Of a stretch of DNA of 64,000 nt, positions 42,161 to 53,516 are shown piece after piece. Numbering within the stretch: the first letter of the stretch is position 1; each line of letters opens with the position of its first letter. The notes beneath the pieces are model-generated. The model was not told the DNA's origin, ran no database searches, and saw only the letters and a program-made list of their open reading frames with translations. Source of the DNA: Entoloma clypeatum (Eukaryota; Basidiomycota; Agaricomycetes; Agaricales; Entolomataceae); contig OY751492.1 of assembly GCA_963565915.1 (NCBI GenBank), positions 558,001 to 622,000 on the forward strand. The letters run 5' to 3'. The translations under genes and the position numbers were made by a program.

Positions 42161-43290
42161 TCTTCCTGCAATAGCCCGTTGTCTGCAGTGTTGTGAAGAG
42201 GAAACCAGGTTTGTGAACGAAAGCTCCCTTCGTAGTTCTCCTGCTATTGATTGTCATGTTTTGAGATCGAGGAGAGGTAGTTTCTTGGTAATTGCTGTGC
42301 CATGGAACTCTTGGAGGATGGCCGCAGAAGTCTTTGCATCTGGAAATGCCGAGATGAGGACCTATTAAGACCTGTACCATGGGGGTCGTAGAGCGTTATC
42401 TAGCATGCCATGCCCCTTGGAATGTTCCACTCCGATAGCTTCCATGTCCTCCAACCACTGGAAAAACCCCACGGCACCGCCAAACTGATCGTCTGGATAC
42501 TAGATACCACCACGAGACCAAGTGACGACCAAGTTCGTATGGAATAATGGATGTAAAGGCAAATTTTAGTTCGGCCAAGGGGATACCGCTGGGTTCGGTG
42601 CATAATTCCTACATTAGCGAAGGATATATACCCTGTACGTCACTGGGTCGTCCACTAAATGGGCGGCCAGACCGGCCCGGACCGTACATTCTTCACCCCA
42701 TCCTGAGAACGCGGCATGAAGCCTTTTCTTTTCTTCAAGAATGACTTGCGTATGTCTTCATAGGAGTGGTCGCCCTCGTGCCAGTGAGATTTCTGGGCTC
42801 TGAATTTTACTTTGTTATGGCAATGCGTGTACTGATATTTTCAAACACTTTGACAACACAAATTTCACCCAAGACATACTATGGCGAAGGGCATCCTGAA
42901 TACTGCGAACTGAATCCTCTAGGCAATCAAATTCGTGTAAGTTCATGTTGACCTCCAAGGACCGCGCGACGTCTGCCTTTACTGTACCCTCGTTCGTTCG
43001 AGGCCAAGGCCTATGATGATTCTATTCACCAAGCTTTCGTTGATGTATGATAACCTTCTTTTTACCCTACTTTTTCCCCCTCCTTGTTTGATGTTCCCGG
43101 GGGATCTGAAGCGTGTCCCGCATCCTCGTCAAACCCGCCATCGGAAGTTGACGACGTACAATCACATTCCCCTTGAAGGCAAATCACGAACGCTCTCACC
43201 AATTACAAAAACGACATAACGCTCTCTCAAAAACGGAGCACAAATGGAGGGGATAAAGAGCAGGGAGAGAACTCAAGTCTTCTCCGAGTC
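42161..43290. other. No supported gene
   Basis: Short open frames on both strands without recognisable motifs. A TTTTACCCTACTTTTT segment near 43058-43075 recurs near 41421-41436, part of the same local duplication. Confidence 0.4.
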
Positions 43291-43292
43291 TC

Positions 43293-45052
43293 GCTAGTCG
43301 CCCAATCTCTTGACATCGCTTTGATAGACCTGTGTTGCGTATTCGCCCAAAGCAGCGCCGAGCGCGGTGTACCCCGACTTGATCAAAACAATCCGCCTTT
43401 TGAAAGCCTGAATTACGTCGATTAAATTCTGGGTCCACCCAAATACGAAGACGTTCGGGATGCTGAGTGCTCACCCTTTCCGACTGGCTCGTCGCGTTCG
43501 CCAAAGTTTCCACTTGGTCAGAAATCATTTTAGCATCATGCGCAACCTGTGATGTATTCCATTCAGCCGAGTATTGATTGGTATCGTCGACGACCGGAGT
43601 TCTATACCTCTTTCCACATGGTGCCGAACTGATCAAGTCGTGCCGCGATGTCATTGATATCGGTCTTTTGACTCTGAAGGGTTTTCTCGAGCTGGGCGAG
43701 TTGGTCGAGTTGGCGCTGCAGAGTCTTGCCCTCTTCTTCGTATTTTGCGACCTCCGTTTTGAGGTCTGCGATTCAATGTTAGGACCTGTTGCGGAGGGTG
43801 ATTTCTTTTTTGCCCTACCGGCGCGTTTATGAAGGTTTTTCATGAGGAGATCTCCTGCTACTTTTACACCGAGGAGGCCAATGGTCCGTTTCACAGTTTC
43901 AGTTTTCCGGGCCGAGCGGGAATGAACGACAACCTACGACTATCCCAAGTGTCACAAGCGGGCTAACAGGACCTAACGCCAACAGTATCGCTGAGGTGAT
44001 TCTCGCCTCTGCCGCAAGTGTTATGGTTAAGCCTACGACCTATGGGTGCGGCGCTTCTGCGCTTCTGCAAGGACTGAGATTACAAGCTCACGTACGATCA
44101 TCTGACATCTGGCAGGGGGAAGTATTAGCTACAGATCGGTTGACCAAGTCACGATAACTTGCTTGCGAATTTCGTGTCTAAGGCTCTCCAATGTGAGATC
44201 CACCTGAGTTACCCTGTCCTCGAGCTTGGCATCCTGTCTAGCTGCGAACGAATCGAACTTGGCCGTAAAGGCCTCAATGTCCCGTTTGAGGTCGATATAA
44301 AGCTGTGAATGCCTGACTGCTGCTGTCCTTGTTTCTGCTGCATCGATCTTGTTACCAGAAGGATCCTTGCGCTAAGAATATTTTTCAACGGGTGGTGAAA
44401 CAAAGTATGGAGTTTGTGACTTGTATGAATTCTTTGAGGTCTCCAAGTGCGTCGTCTCGGTCTTTTTCAGTTTTGATATCTTCAACTATTGGAATGATGA
44501 CTTCGAGAAAGTCTGCATTCGAGGTAAGATCCTTATTCTCGCTTGAACAAATAATGGAGAGGATACCTTTGATATAGACCTCGGTGGCCGTCGCGGTATT
44601 ATAAGACTCCCACAGAAGGGTCGTCCAACGCTGTGGTCGAGTGTACTTAGCGACGAAATACACAGCTATTCTCATGGATTCACCTTTTGAAACCCAACCC
44701 AGGTTGGCTGGAACTTGGGAATGGGTTGATCTTTCTCATCTTCGTAGTCGTTATCGTCCACCTTCCCGAGGCCGACTCGAACTCTTTCAAACGCCTCGTC
44801 AACCTTTCTGGCGCTCCCAGAAAGGACCCTGATTTCAGCCAGAAGCTTATTGATAGTCTCGGGTTTGGCGACTTCCTTTGCCATGGCATCATAAGCAACT
44901 TGCCTCAGCTCCGGCTGCCAGGACTCGAGAACTTCGAATTGTCTGAAGAGTTCATCGTAGTTCGGGGGGCTCGAGACGTCGGTTGGTGGAGTAGATGGTT
45001 GAAGAGACGGCGTTGCCGTTTCTTCATAAAGGGGAGGACTGACGTTGAACAT
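43293..45052 (-). CDS. Helical coiled-coil protein, multi-exon (model incomplete)
   Basis: First exon 45052-44684: MFNVSPPLYEETATPS..., NYDELFRQFEVLESWQPELRQVAYDAM and ending WVGFQK before GTGAAT. A second coding part begins RWTTLLWESYNTATATE (from about 44631, 53-bp intron) and runs to about 44410. Further pieces: DIEAFTAKFDSFAARQDAKLEDRV (about 44285), a weakly hydrophobic IGLLGVKVAGDLLM (about 43885), EVAKYEEEGKTLQRQLDQLAQLEKTLQSQKTDINDIAARL (about 43765), and the end NLIDVIQAFKRRIVLIKSGYTALGAALGEYA...RLGD (stop near 43293). Overall layout (helices, short hydrophobic middle, coiled coil) resembles fungal proteins related to alpha-helical pore formers of the HBL/ClyA kind, but this is a weak inference. 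Exact middle exons are not resolved. Confidence 0.5.
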
Positions 45053-47663
45053 CAGGGTTATCGACGGTAAACAACAGCAATTGGATTCACCGTTATAACG
45101 ACGATTCAATAAGCGCCGTTATCCCGTGACATCCGAGTCGAAGACTTCACTGGGCACAAATGAATCGTGCACCGAGATGCATTTCCTGATGTGAGGTTTA
45201 TAAGCCTTGACAGCAGGCATCGGTGAAGAACGAAACCTATGCATCTTGAAAGAGCTGCAGAAAGTGGACCGTGACCTACTGTATTCTTGAATTCGACCTC
45301 GCCGCAACTTCGAGTTGACCATCAAGATCTGGGACCCTGGCTGACCTTGACGGGGGAGTTAAGGCGTCCACTGGACGCCTCGTTGATATCGATCAGAGAC
45401 CGCAGCACTGAGAGGATATGGAATTCGGAGAACCCAAAAGTAGATATCATCGATGAATTCACTGGCAGGAACCTCAAGCTGAAGATTGTCTAGACAGTGG
45501 AAGGAACAAACCCATGTTTTCCACGTGACTGAGGTTCGACATCATATGACGAAACTCTTAGACGCGTCATCACGACGCGTTCGACCCAGGTGCTGGACAC
45601 ATGACCCCGGCCAGCAACACCTTCACCGAAGACATGGCGAAAACATTTGACTCACATTCTATCTATGCCCCCAGTGGTTAGTAGTAGTCAATAGTGCCAT
45701 CCTCCAGGTCCTCCAATGTAAACGCCGGGCAGTAGATCGATAACCGGGATCCTCCTTGATCGATCGATTACGACAAAAAATTTGCATCCGCTGCCACCTG
45801 GAATGGAAACCGCTGCCCCAATGGAAGACATGGTCATCTTCGTGTTTTACCCTTCTTCGCTCTCGCACTGCTACGTTATTCCCACGATAGAGGCTCGTAA
45901 CACTACCGCCCGCACGTTGCCTCCAGCTTGTTGAACGGACACATGGGCCCCGGGTAAGACGAACGTTGCGTTCTGGAGCCACGGAGCTCAAAACTCACCA
46001 ACCCTGCCCCAGACCTTATCGATCGGACATCTCAATGCTCAAACTGGGCCATAACCACTGTGTTTTTGACAGGCTCTATGCGGAAAAGGGAGAGGCAAGT
46101 TGTGCCTAGATGGGACATGCACAGGGACAGGTGACGCCAAGTCAAAAATTCAATCTGAAGGTGCCGGAGATTGTTTCCCCGCTCCCCGAATCGCTTGGAC
46201 GTACAAACCGTTACCCTCCCCCCTCCCCCCAAGGGCGACTAATAGGAAAACGCGTTCCAGGGACGCCCTCAAAGAGCTCGGGTATCGTGGATCGTCATCA
46301 TTGCAACGGCGATTCTGCGTTTGCAGGCTCTATTCGTCAGTGTGTTATATTATGATAGCACTTGTTGGGGATAAGTAGGTGGCAGGGCGGTTTGGGATTG
46401 GGAAGCTTCAAACGTTTTTCATCATTATCACATTCCAAACTATGCTCATCCTTTCGAAATTCGCCTAGGACAGTGCTTAACCTTTGATCAACGCCACAAC
46501 ATGCCGCTCAGAGGACACGTTGTCGCGCCTTACTGCCACTGGGACAACTACGTACCTGCAGCACGTTCCACTCCGGACACGTTTGCTTTCTCCCCATACT
46601 CATGTCTTGTTCAGATGCAACGTCCAAGTCAGGTCCCGTGGTGTGGCATTCTTGGCGGGAACGTGCAACGGTCATCAGACCAAATTGTCAGTTTGTTTCC
46701 GCATTTGTGGCGTCTCTCCCTTCCGCCAACTCTACGACTCGCAACCTGGACGAAGAGCCGAGGACGGGTCACGGCTAGGAAGTGAGTGAGTCTAACTTTG
46801 AGCTTATTTTTTTTTTCGTGCACTCTATGCGACAGTCCAAGTTCGGCTCCGTTTATGGCGAGGACAAGGAGGTGTCAAAAAAAAAAAAATCAAGGATATA
46901 GGGTCGGATTTTTTTTAAGGACCTAACTAACTAACTATCGTGTGCAGATATTTCCTAAAAAGGAAGGCTGGTGACCGGACCGAAGTATTCCGCACGGACC
47001 AACTGGCTTTCCGCAGCGAAACAGTCGCGGAAACCCTCTGACGTGCCGATGGACGACTCTCCTTCAGCTTCGCCACACGAATCGTCAGAGTTCACCCCCC
47101 GCTGGCGAACATGACGCCGAAAGGGTTTAGTGGTTGAAGAGGGTCTGAGTAGTTCATCACTGCTCGTATCGGCTTCAGAGGATGATGAAGCTCTCTTGTC
47201 TTCGCCGTCGTCATCGTCAATGGATGTTTCACTAGTTCGAAGAATTAGAATGACATTTCAAAAGAAGAGAAGGGCAATGTACTGCAGTGCAAGTCTCGAA
47301 GTGTGTGCTTGTGAAACAAGAAGCGGAGTCATTGCGGACTTCTTCGAAGCTCGCGACTTTTTCTTTCGATATCGATTGTCCCACTTCAGTAAATACATGG
47401 ATAATTGTTACGAAAAAATCTGATGTCCGATTTTTTTTTAAGACCACCAAGGTGGGGACTAACTAACCCTATAAGGCATACAGGGCACGTGACACCCCCT
47501 TGGGCGAGGAGTCGAGGATGCACACAACCTCAACCAACAACGACCGATAAGTATCGAACATGCACCGTTACCTTATCTTATCTCGCCTGGTTTGTGACAA
47601 TGGGCGGGTTGGACCTTCCTGGCATCATGTGTTTTTCTTTCATTCTTTCTGGCTGATTGTATG
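45053..47663. other. Long intergenic stretch without a supported gene
   Basis: Many short frames, none with a motif. Two related segments stand out: GTCGGATTTTTTTTAAGG with AACTAACTAAC (about 46903-46939) and GTCCGATTTTTTTTTAAG with AACTAACCC (about 47425-47470), in direct orientation about 520 bp apart. Homopolymer A and T runs lie at 46806-46817 and 46877-46889. Confidence 0.4.
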
Positions 47664-47972
47664 TGTTGAAACTTTTCCCATCACATAGATTAGATTAGAT
47701 TAGATTACATCACGTGACCTTTACATATCTTCATTACATACTTGTTTGGTTGGTACAAACAGTAGTACGGTATATAAGACCAGGAAACTGTCAATATCAA
47801 CAAGTTGTCTCTTGACTCTTAACCAGCTCCATCGCTCTTACCAGCCTCAACCGCTCTCACCAGCCCTACCCCTCCAAACCATGTAAGTGATCATAGCGGT
47901 ATCGTAGAGTACTTCCACTGTAGCTATGTTGCTCAGTACACCTGTGGCTAGCGCCCAGGTGGAACTTCAACA
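47664..47972 (+). repeat. 5' LTR of the copia element
   Basis: TGTTGAAA...TTCAACA. Four tandem ATTAG/TAGAT units near 47686-47705; TATATAAG at 47771-47778. Confidence 0.95.
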
Positions 47973-47984
47973 GGTTATGGGCCC
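47973..47984 (+). promoter_or_regulatory. Primer binding site, half-tRNA(iMet) type
   Basis: GGTTATGGGCCC directly after the LTR. It is complementary to the anticodon stem-loop of initiator tRNA-Met (the CAT anticodon is read in ATG), not to the tRNA 3' end. The same sequence primes Drosophila copia with a cleaved tRNA half. The remnant at 5823 has the same site. Confidence 0.8.
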
Positions 47985-48335
47985 CGGATAGCAGAGGGAC
48001 TTGGGAAACACTGGCAACAGCGAGTACCTGCCCACTCTACCCTGGTTGGCAAAGAACCGATCGAAAGATCTAGGTTCTGAGTCTTACTTCTTCACATATG
48101 AACCTGGGAAACGTCATTACGACAAGTACCTGTCATGAGATGTCCCTAAGGGGATTGACCTAGTACACTCCATGTGGAAACGTTGATCGCACCTTATACG
48201 TTTCTGACATATAAAGGGTTTTCCCGTGACCGCTATTCCTAAAGGGAATATGTCATAAGGAATCATTTAATTGTTTTCTTGAATCATATTCATAACACAT
48301 CACTGATTGGAAAAACTCCTTTTAGATTCATTAAA

Positions 48336-51300
48336 ATGTCTACCTCTCGCTCCGCCCTTGACTCCATCGCCATCTTCGACGGCATTGACTATCAAAGTTG
48401 GGCTGAGAAGATGAAGTCCTACCTCCTCCATCAAGGAGTCTGGCGCCTCGTATCCGGCGACATTGAGCGCCCCACTATCGAGGACTTCACCGTCACGGTC
48501 TCCACTCCTGCCTCTGCCACTTCGACATCTGCAACCCAGCCTCCGGTCATCACCGTCACCGTCAACCAGCCCGCCTTCCACAAAGAAAGGAAGACCTGGA
48601 TCAGGGACGATGACATGGCCCTCGGTTCCATCCGCCTCAAGGTCTCCGAAGCCATCAGGAGACACATCAAAGACGCCAAGACCTCGAAGGAAGCCTGGAC
48701 ATCATTGAAGGACACATATTCAAAGGTCTCCCCCGCCACCATATTCGGTGATTTTAAGGCCGCTGCCTCCTTCAAACTGTCAGGTCGGGACCCTGTGCCA
48801 GAGATCGAACGCCTAGGATCACTCTTCGCTCGCCTCAGCGAGTCGAATTTCGTCGTGCCCGACCTCATGCAAGCTATGATCCTGGCAAGTGCCATTCCCG
48901 ATGCTTGGTCGTCGCTCTCCACCGCCCTCTTCCAGGTATACGACACCGATGACTTCACATGGCAGGCCGTCGCCGACAGCATCGTTTCGGAGTACAGGCG
49001 CAAGTATGCGATAGGGTCTACTTGGGCGTCCAACGAGCAGGCCCGGAAAATCTCCGGGACTAAGCGAAAGGGGCAAGACCCCAAATGGGAAAAGCAAACA
49101 GCGCCGAGTACCTCGCGTAACAATGCTGACGAGCAGCCTAACTCGACCGACCCAAGTACCGCTTCTGAAAAGAAGAAGGGAAAGGGATGCTGGCGCAACC
49201 AGAAGAAACGCGCCAACAACGCCGACAACGACTCCGACCAAGCTGAGGAAATGGTCGAGTTTATTGCACCAGCCATTGAGCAACCCCTTCGTCGTCCTGC
49301 TCCTTGTCCCCTTCCTCCTTGTCAACGTGCCCCTTGCCCTCTCCCTCCTCATCATGCACCTGCCTTCACCACTGTAACGGGCCGTGGGAAAACTACAAGT
49401 ACCGCGCAGCCTGAGTCAGAAAGAATGCAGTCACTCCTGCAACGCATGAACCCGCCTCCCTCTCAGTACACCGGGCTTCCTTCCGGAAAGCCGTCAGCGT
49501 GGAAAAAGAACGAGAAAGTGCGAAAGCTTGCTCGAGAAATCGGCACACGACCCTCTGGGTTGAACCTCCGTATCTTAGATACCATCATCCCTGACATCGA
49601 CGAAAGGCCGGCTAAACAGCGTCGCGTAGCCCCGTCGATAGAAGAATCGCTGAAGATGATGGACATCGACCAAGAACGGATGGGGCCGGATGTGTTTGAG
49701 GATGAGATAGAACTTGACGGTTCGTCGAAACCCTTTCTTGAACCTTATCAATTGCGGAATGCTAATAATACCTCTCAACAGACGTATAATATATTAGCCA
49801 GTACCAGTACAGAGTGCGTAGATCACATTAGCAGTGATCTACATAAAAAATATATTAAACATTTCGCCTCTTGTACACATTGTAAGGAAAAAGAACGCGC
49901 GCAATGGATACTAGATTCCGGCGCCTCTTTACACTTCACCTATGAGTTTAAGGACTTCGCATATTATAGACCTCTCACGGTCAAGCGATTCGTCCAAACT
50001 GCAGCTAAAGGGAAGAAACTGGAAATACTCGGAGTTGGGGCCATTCCAGTATGGCACACCCTAAATGGGGAAGTTAAAACCCATCTTCTCAGACCGGTGT
50101 TCTACATCCCGGACATGGACACACGCCTATTGTCCCTAGGCGTCTTCCTTAACCATGGTTACAAAGTAGACGGGACTTGTGGAGAAATCAACATCTCCAA
50201 AGGGCTGAGCAAAATCCAGTTTTCGCCCCACATCCTTGGTCAAACCATTTACTGGTTAGACACTGAAATACGCTACGACCAGATCCATGCGATCTCAAGC
50301 GAAATCACTGCCGAAACATGGCACAAGCACCTTGGTCACCCAAATGATCAAGCACTCCGAAAGATTCCCACCAGTACCAAAGGGGTACCTGAGACACTAG
50401 TACGTGAGAAATCACAGGAAAGTTGCACAGGTTGCCTCAAAGGGAAAATGCCTAATCAGTCATATCCCAATTCGATAACAAGGGCAACAAAAACCTTTGA
50501 TCTGATCCATTCCGATCTCAAACAAATATCCACGGCATCATACCACAAATATAAATATTTTCTTACGTTTTTGGACGATTTTTCATCCCACGTCTGGGTC
50601 GTCTTGCTTAGAAAAAAGTCGGATGCTGTCATGGCATTACGACAATTCCTTGCGATGATCCAGAATCAATTCGCCGCCACTCCTAAGAAATGGTGAGTTG
50701 ATGGAGGTGGAGAATTTAACGAATACAAGGATGTACTTGCCGATCATGGAATTCTGATCGATGTCACGCTCCCGTATTAGCACCAGCAGAATGGTCGAGC
50801 AGAACGGATAAATCGAACCCTGTGGGAGAAATCTCAGGCCTTGCGCTTCGACGCATGCTTACCACCTATGTGGTGGGAATTCTGTTTGGAACATGCAGCT
50901 TTTCTCTACAACAGAACCCCCATGCAGCGTCTCGAATGGAATACCCCTTACTTCAGGGTGACCAATGAGATCCCCGATATGTCAAGCATCAGAGTCTTCG
51001 GATGTCAGGCATATGTGTATATCCCAAAAGAAAAACGTAGAAATTCCCTGGAGTCTAGATCTCGATTGATGATTTATCTCGGATCAAAGCCAGGGGTCAA
51101 AGGATACCGTTTCATGGATCCTGAGACTAATACAATTTTCATGGGTGGGAAAGCTATCTTTGATGAAAGCAAGTACCCTAGATGCCACATCGACCCTTTG
51201 CCAGAGAACCATCCAGAAATGGAAAACCCAGAACTGGGTGATGAGTTTGAGGACCTCATCCCCGGAAACGATGACAATGACAGTCATTACGAAAAACCTC

Positions 51301-53126
51301 ACGACCCTGTTCCCACTGGACAGGATCACCCTGAATCAGACGATGATTTGCCGCATAGCGAGCCCGATGACGAGCCACAAGTACCCACTCCAGAGCCCGA
51401 GCAAGTACCAGATTGACCGATCAGGGAACGACGAGTTCGGAGAATGCCAGACAGCATCTATGGGGAAGACACCCCTGCTTCTGATCTTGAAAAAATGGAT
51501 CGAAGACGTAGATTGGGCGGTCAAACGGCATGGATGAACGATCTCCTGATGGAGGCAATCTCCATCCAAGTAGGCATCATCGAAATGTCACACAAAGACA
51601 TATACTCTCTTCCGAATAAAGAAGATTGGTACGCGGCAGAACAAAAAGAGCTAGACATGCTCAAAAGCCGCGGGGTGATCACGGAGTTAGTACCCCTACC
51701 TACAGGGAGGAGAGCTCTAAGGAACAAATGGGTTTACAACGAAAAATCCGACGGGCGTTTGAAAGCGCGCCTTGTTGCAAAAGGTTTCTCACAGGTAGAA
51801 GGGATTGACTTCGATCAGATCTTCTCACCAGTAGTGAGATACGAGACCGTCCGATTAATTCTGGCATTGACAGCCCTTGAAGGGTGGTTCATGACACTCT
51901 TGGACGTCTCAGCAGCCTTCCTCTATGGAACACTCCGTGAGGTAATTTACATGCGACAGCCTGAGGGCTACATAGTAAAAGGGAAAGAAAACCTCGTGTA
52001 CCGACTATACAAAGCCCTATACGGACTCAAGCAGGCCGCATTAGCCTGGTGGAGGGAACTTGATTCCTCCATGAAAAAGCTCAGCTTTGTCCGGCTTCAC
52101 TCCGATGCGGGAGTTTTTATTCACACAAGTACCAAAGGAGAAACTGTGATCGCCGTCATTTATGTCGATGACTCTGCTTTTCTCGGCACAAACCGGGAAT
52201 ACACGCTGGAAAAGAAGAAGGCCTTCATGACAACATGGGAATGTAGGGACCTAGGCCACCTAGTCCCTGATGGGGAACCAAAAGAATTTCTCTCTATCCA
52301 AATAAGGCAACGTGGGAAGAGGATCTTCATTGATCAAGTACCCTACCTTGAGAAAATTCTCGCACGCATGGGGATGAGCAAATCTAATGCCACCCATACC
52401 CCACTCCCAACGGGCTACAAACCCCTGAAGTCTGAAGATGAACCCAATGCAGAACTCAGATCCAAGTACCAATCCGTCATCGGATCATTATTGTACTTAA
52501 TGATCGGGACAAGACCCGACATTTGTTTCGCCGTAATCAAAATGTCCCAATTTTCCGCAAACCCTACCAAACACCATTTAGAAGTGGCAAGGGATATTTG
52601 CAGGTATTTGAAGGCAACAAAAAATTACGCGATCATGTACGATGGTGATTCTGGGAAAGGAATCTACGCATTCACAGACTCCGATTGGGCGTCAGACGAA
52701 AACACCAGGAAGTCCACTACTGGTTACTTCGTGTCGCTGGCATCTGGAGCAGTAACATGGGTTTCATCGGTGCAAAAAACCATTGCCCTCTCTTCCACGG
52801 AAGCAGAATACATGGCGCTATCAGATTGCAGTCGCGCAGTGACATGGCTTAGAAGCATGCTTGCCGAGCTTGGAATGCAGATCGGATCAGTACCGATCTA
52901 CGGAGATAACAACGGCTCCGTCTTTATCGCATCCAACCCTGTAACTGAGAAGCGATCCAAGCACATTGACGTGCGATTCCACTTCGTCAGAGAAAAAGTC
53001 TCCGAAGGGATAATTACGGTCGAATTTATTGAAGGAGTGAACAACCCTGCAGACCTTTTAACTAAAAATCTGGGGAAAATCCTCTTTTCCAAATTTATCC
53101 CGTACTTCGGATTGATAAAAAACTAG
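48336..53126 (+). pseudogene. gag-pol of the copia element with three in-frame stops
   Basis: One frame throughout, about 1,596 codons. Gag (IFDGIDYQSWAEKMKSYL, SEAIRRHIKDAKTSKEAW), without an evident CCHC knuckle; protease WILDSGASLHF (about residue 526); GAG-pre-integrase and integrase zinc region ETWHKHLGHP...CTGCLKGK; integrase core HSDLKQI, DGGGEF (50700), NGRAERINRT; RT RLVAKGFSQVEGIDFDQIFSPV and YVDD (about 52160); RNase H FTDSDWASD and LSSTEAEYMALSDC. Stops: TGA 50694-50696 and TAG 50778-50780 inside the integrase core, TGA 51414-51416 between integrase and RT. The TGAs probably come from CGA. The start at 48336 (MSTSRSALD) is preferred; an in-frame ATG lies at 48279. Confidence 0.94.
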
Positions 53127-53192
53127 GCGAAACAAAGTACCTATATATATATGTGGGAAAAAGTAAAGATGTATTTAGAAGTATGTACTAAA

Positions 53193-53202
53193 TATGGGGG
53201 GG
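53193..53202 (+). promoter_or_regulatory. Polypurine tract of the copia element
   Basis: TATGGGGGGG immediately before the 3' LTR; it primes plus-strand synthesis. Confidence 0.75.
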
Positions 53203-53511
53203 TGTTGAAACTTTTCCCATCACGTAGATTAGATTAGATTAGATTACATCACGTGACCTTTACATATCTTCATTACATACTTGTTTGGTTGGTACAAACA
53301 GTAGTACGGTATATAAGACCAGGAAACTGTCAATATCAACAAGTTGTCTCTTGACTCTTAACCAGCTCCATCGCTCTTACCAGCCTCAACCGCTCTCACC
53401 AGCCCTACCCCTCCAAACCATGTAAGTGATCATAGCGGTATCGTAGAGTACTTCCACTGTAGCTATGTTGCTCAGTACACCTGTGGCTAGCGCCCAGGTG
53501 GAACTTCAACA
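53203..53511 (+). repeat. 3' LTR of the copia element
   Basis: Identical to the 5' LTR except for one G against A (in CACGTAG) near position 22. Confidence 0.95.
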
Positions 53512-53516
53512 GTATG

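Larger units (their letters stand above)
47664..53511 (+). mobile_element. Ty1/copia element, complete structure
   Basis: 5,848 bp, flanked by the 5-bp duplication GTATG (47659-47663 and 53512-53516). LTRs of 309 bp (47664-47972; 53203-53511) differ at a single base, a CG/CA site, so insertion is recent. Primer site at 47973, one gag-pol frame, and a G-run polypurine tract directly before the 3' LTR. Domain order protease-integrase-RT-RNase H is that of copia elements. Three in-frame stops make this copy unable to make full Pol. Confidence 0.96.

Noticed and set aside
46484..46789. Overlapping frames of about 100 codons
   Set aside because: Two frames are open over the same stretch with unrelated products and no recognisable motif.
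47684..47712. CRISPR-like or satellite array
   Set aside because: Only four ATTAG units inside an LTR; a simple microsatellite. No CRISPR-like repeat-spacer pattern exists anywhere in the window.
48431..49355. Long minus-strand frames inside the copia gag
   Set aside because: Shadows of the gag frame caused by codon composition.
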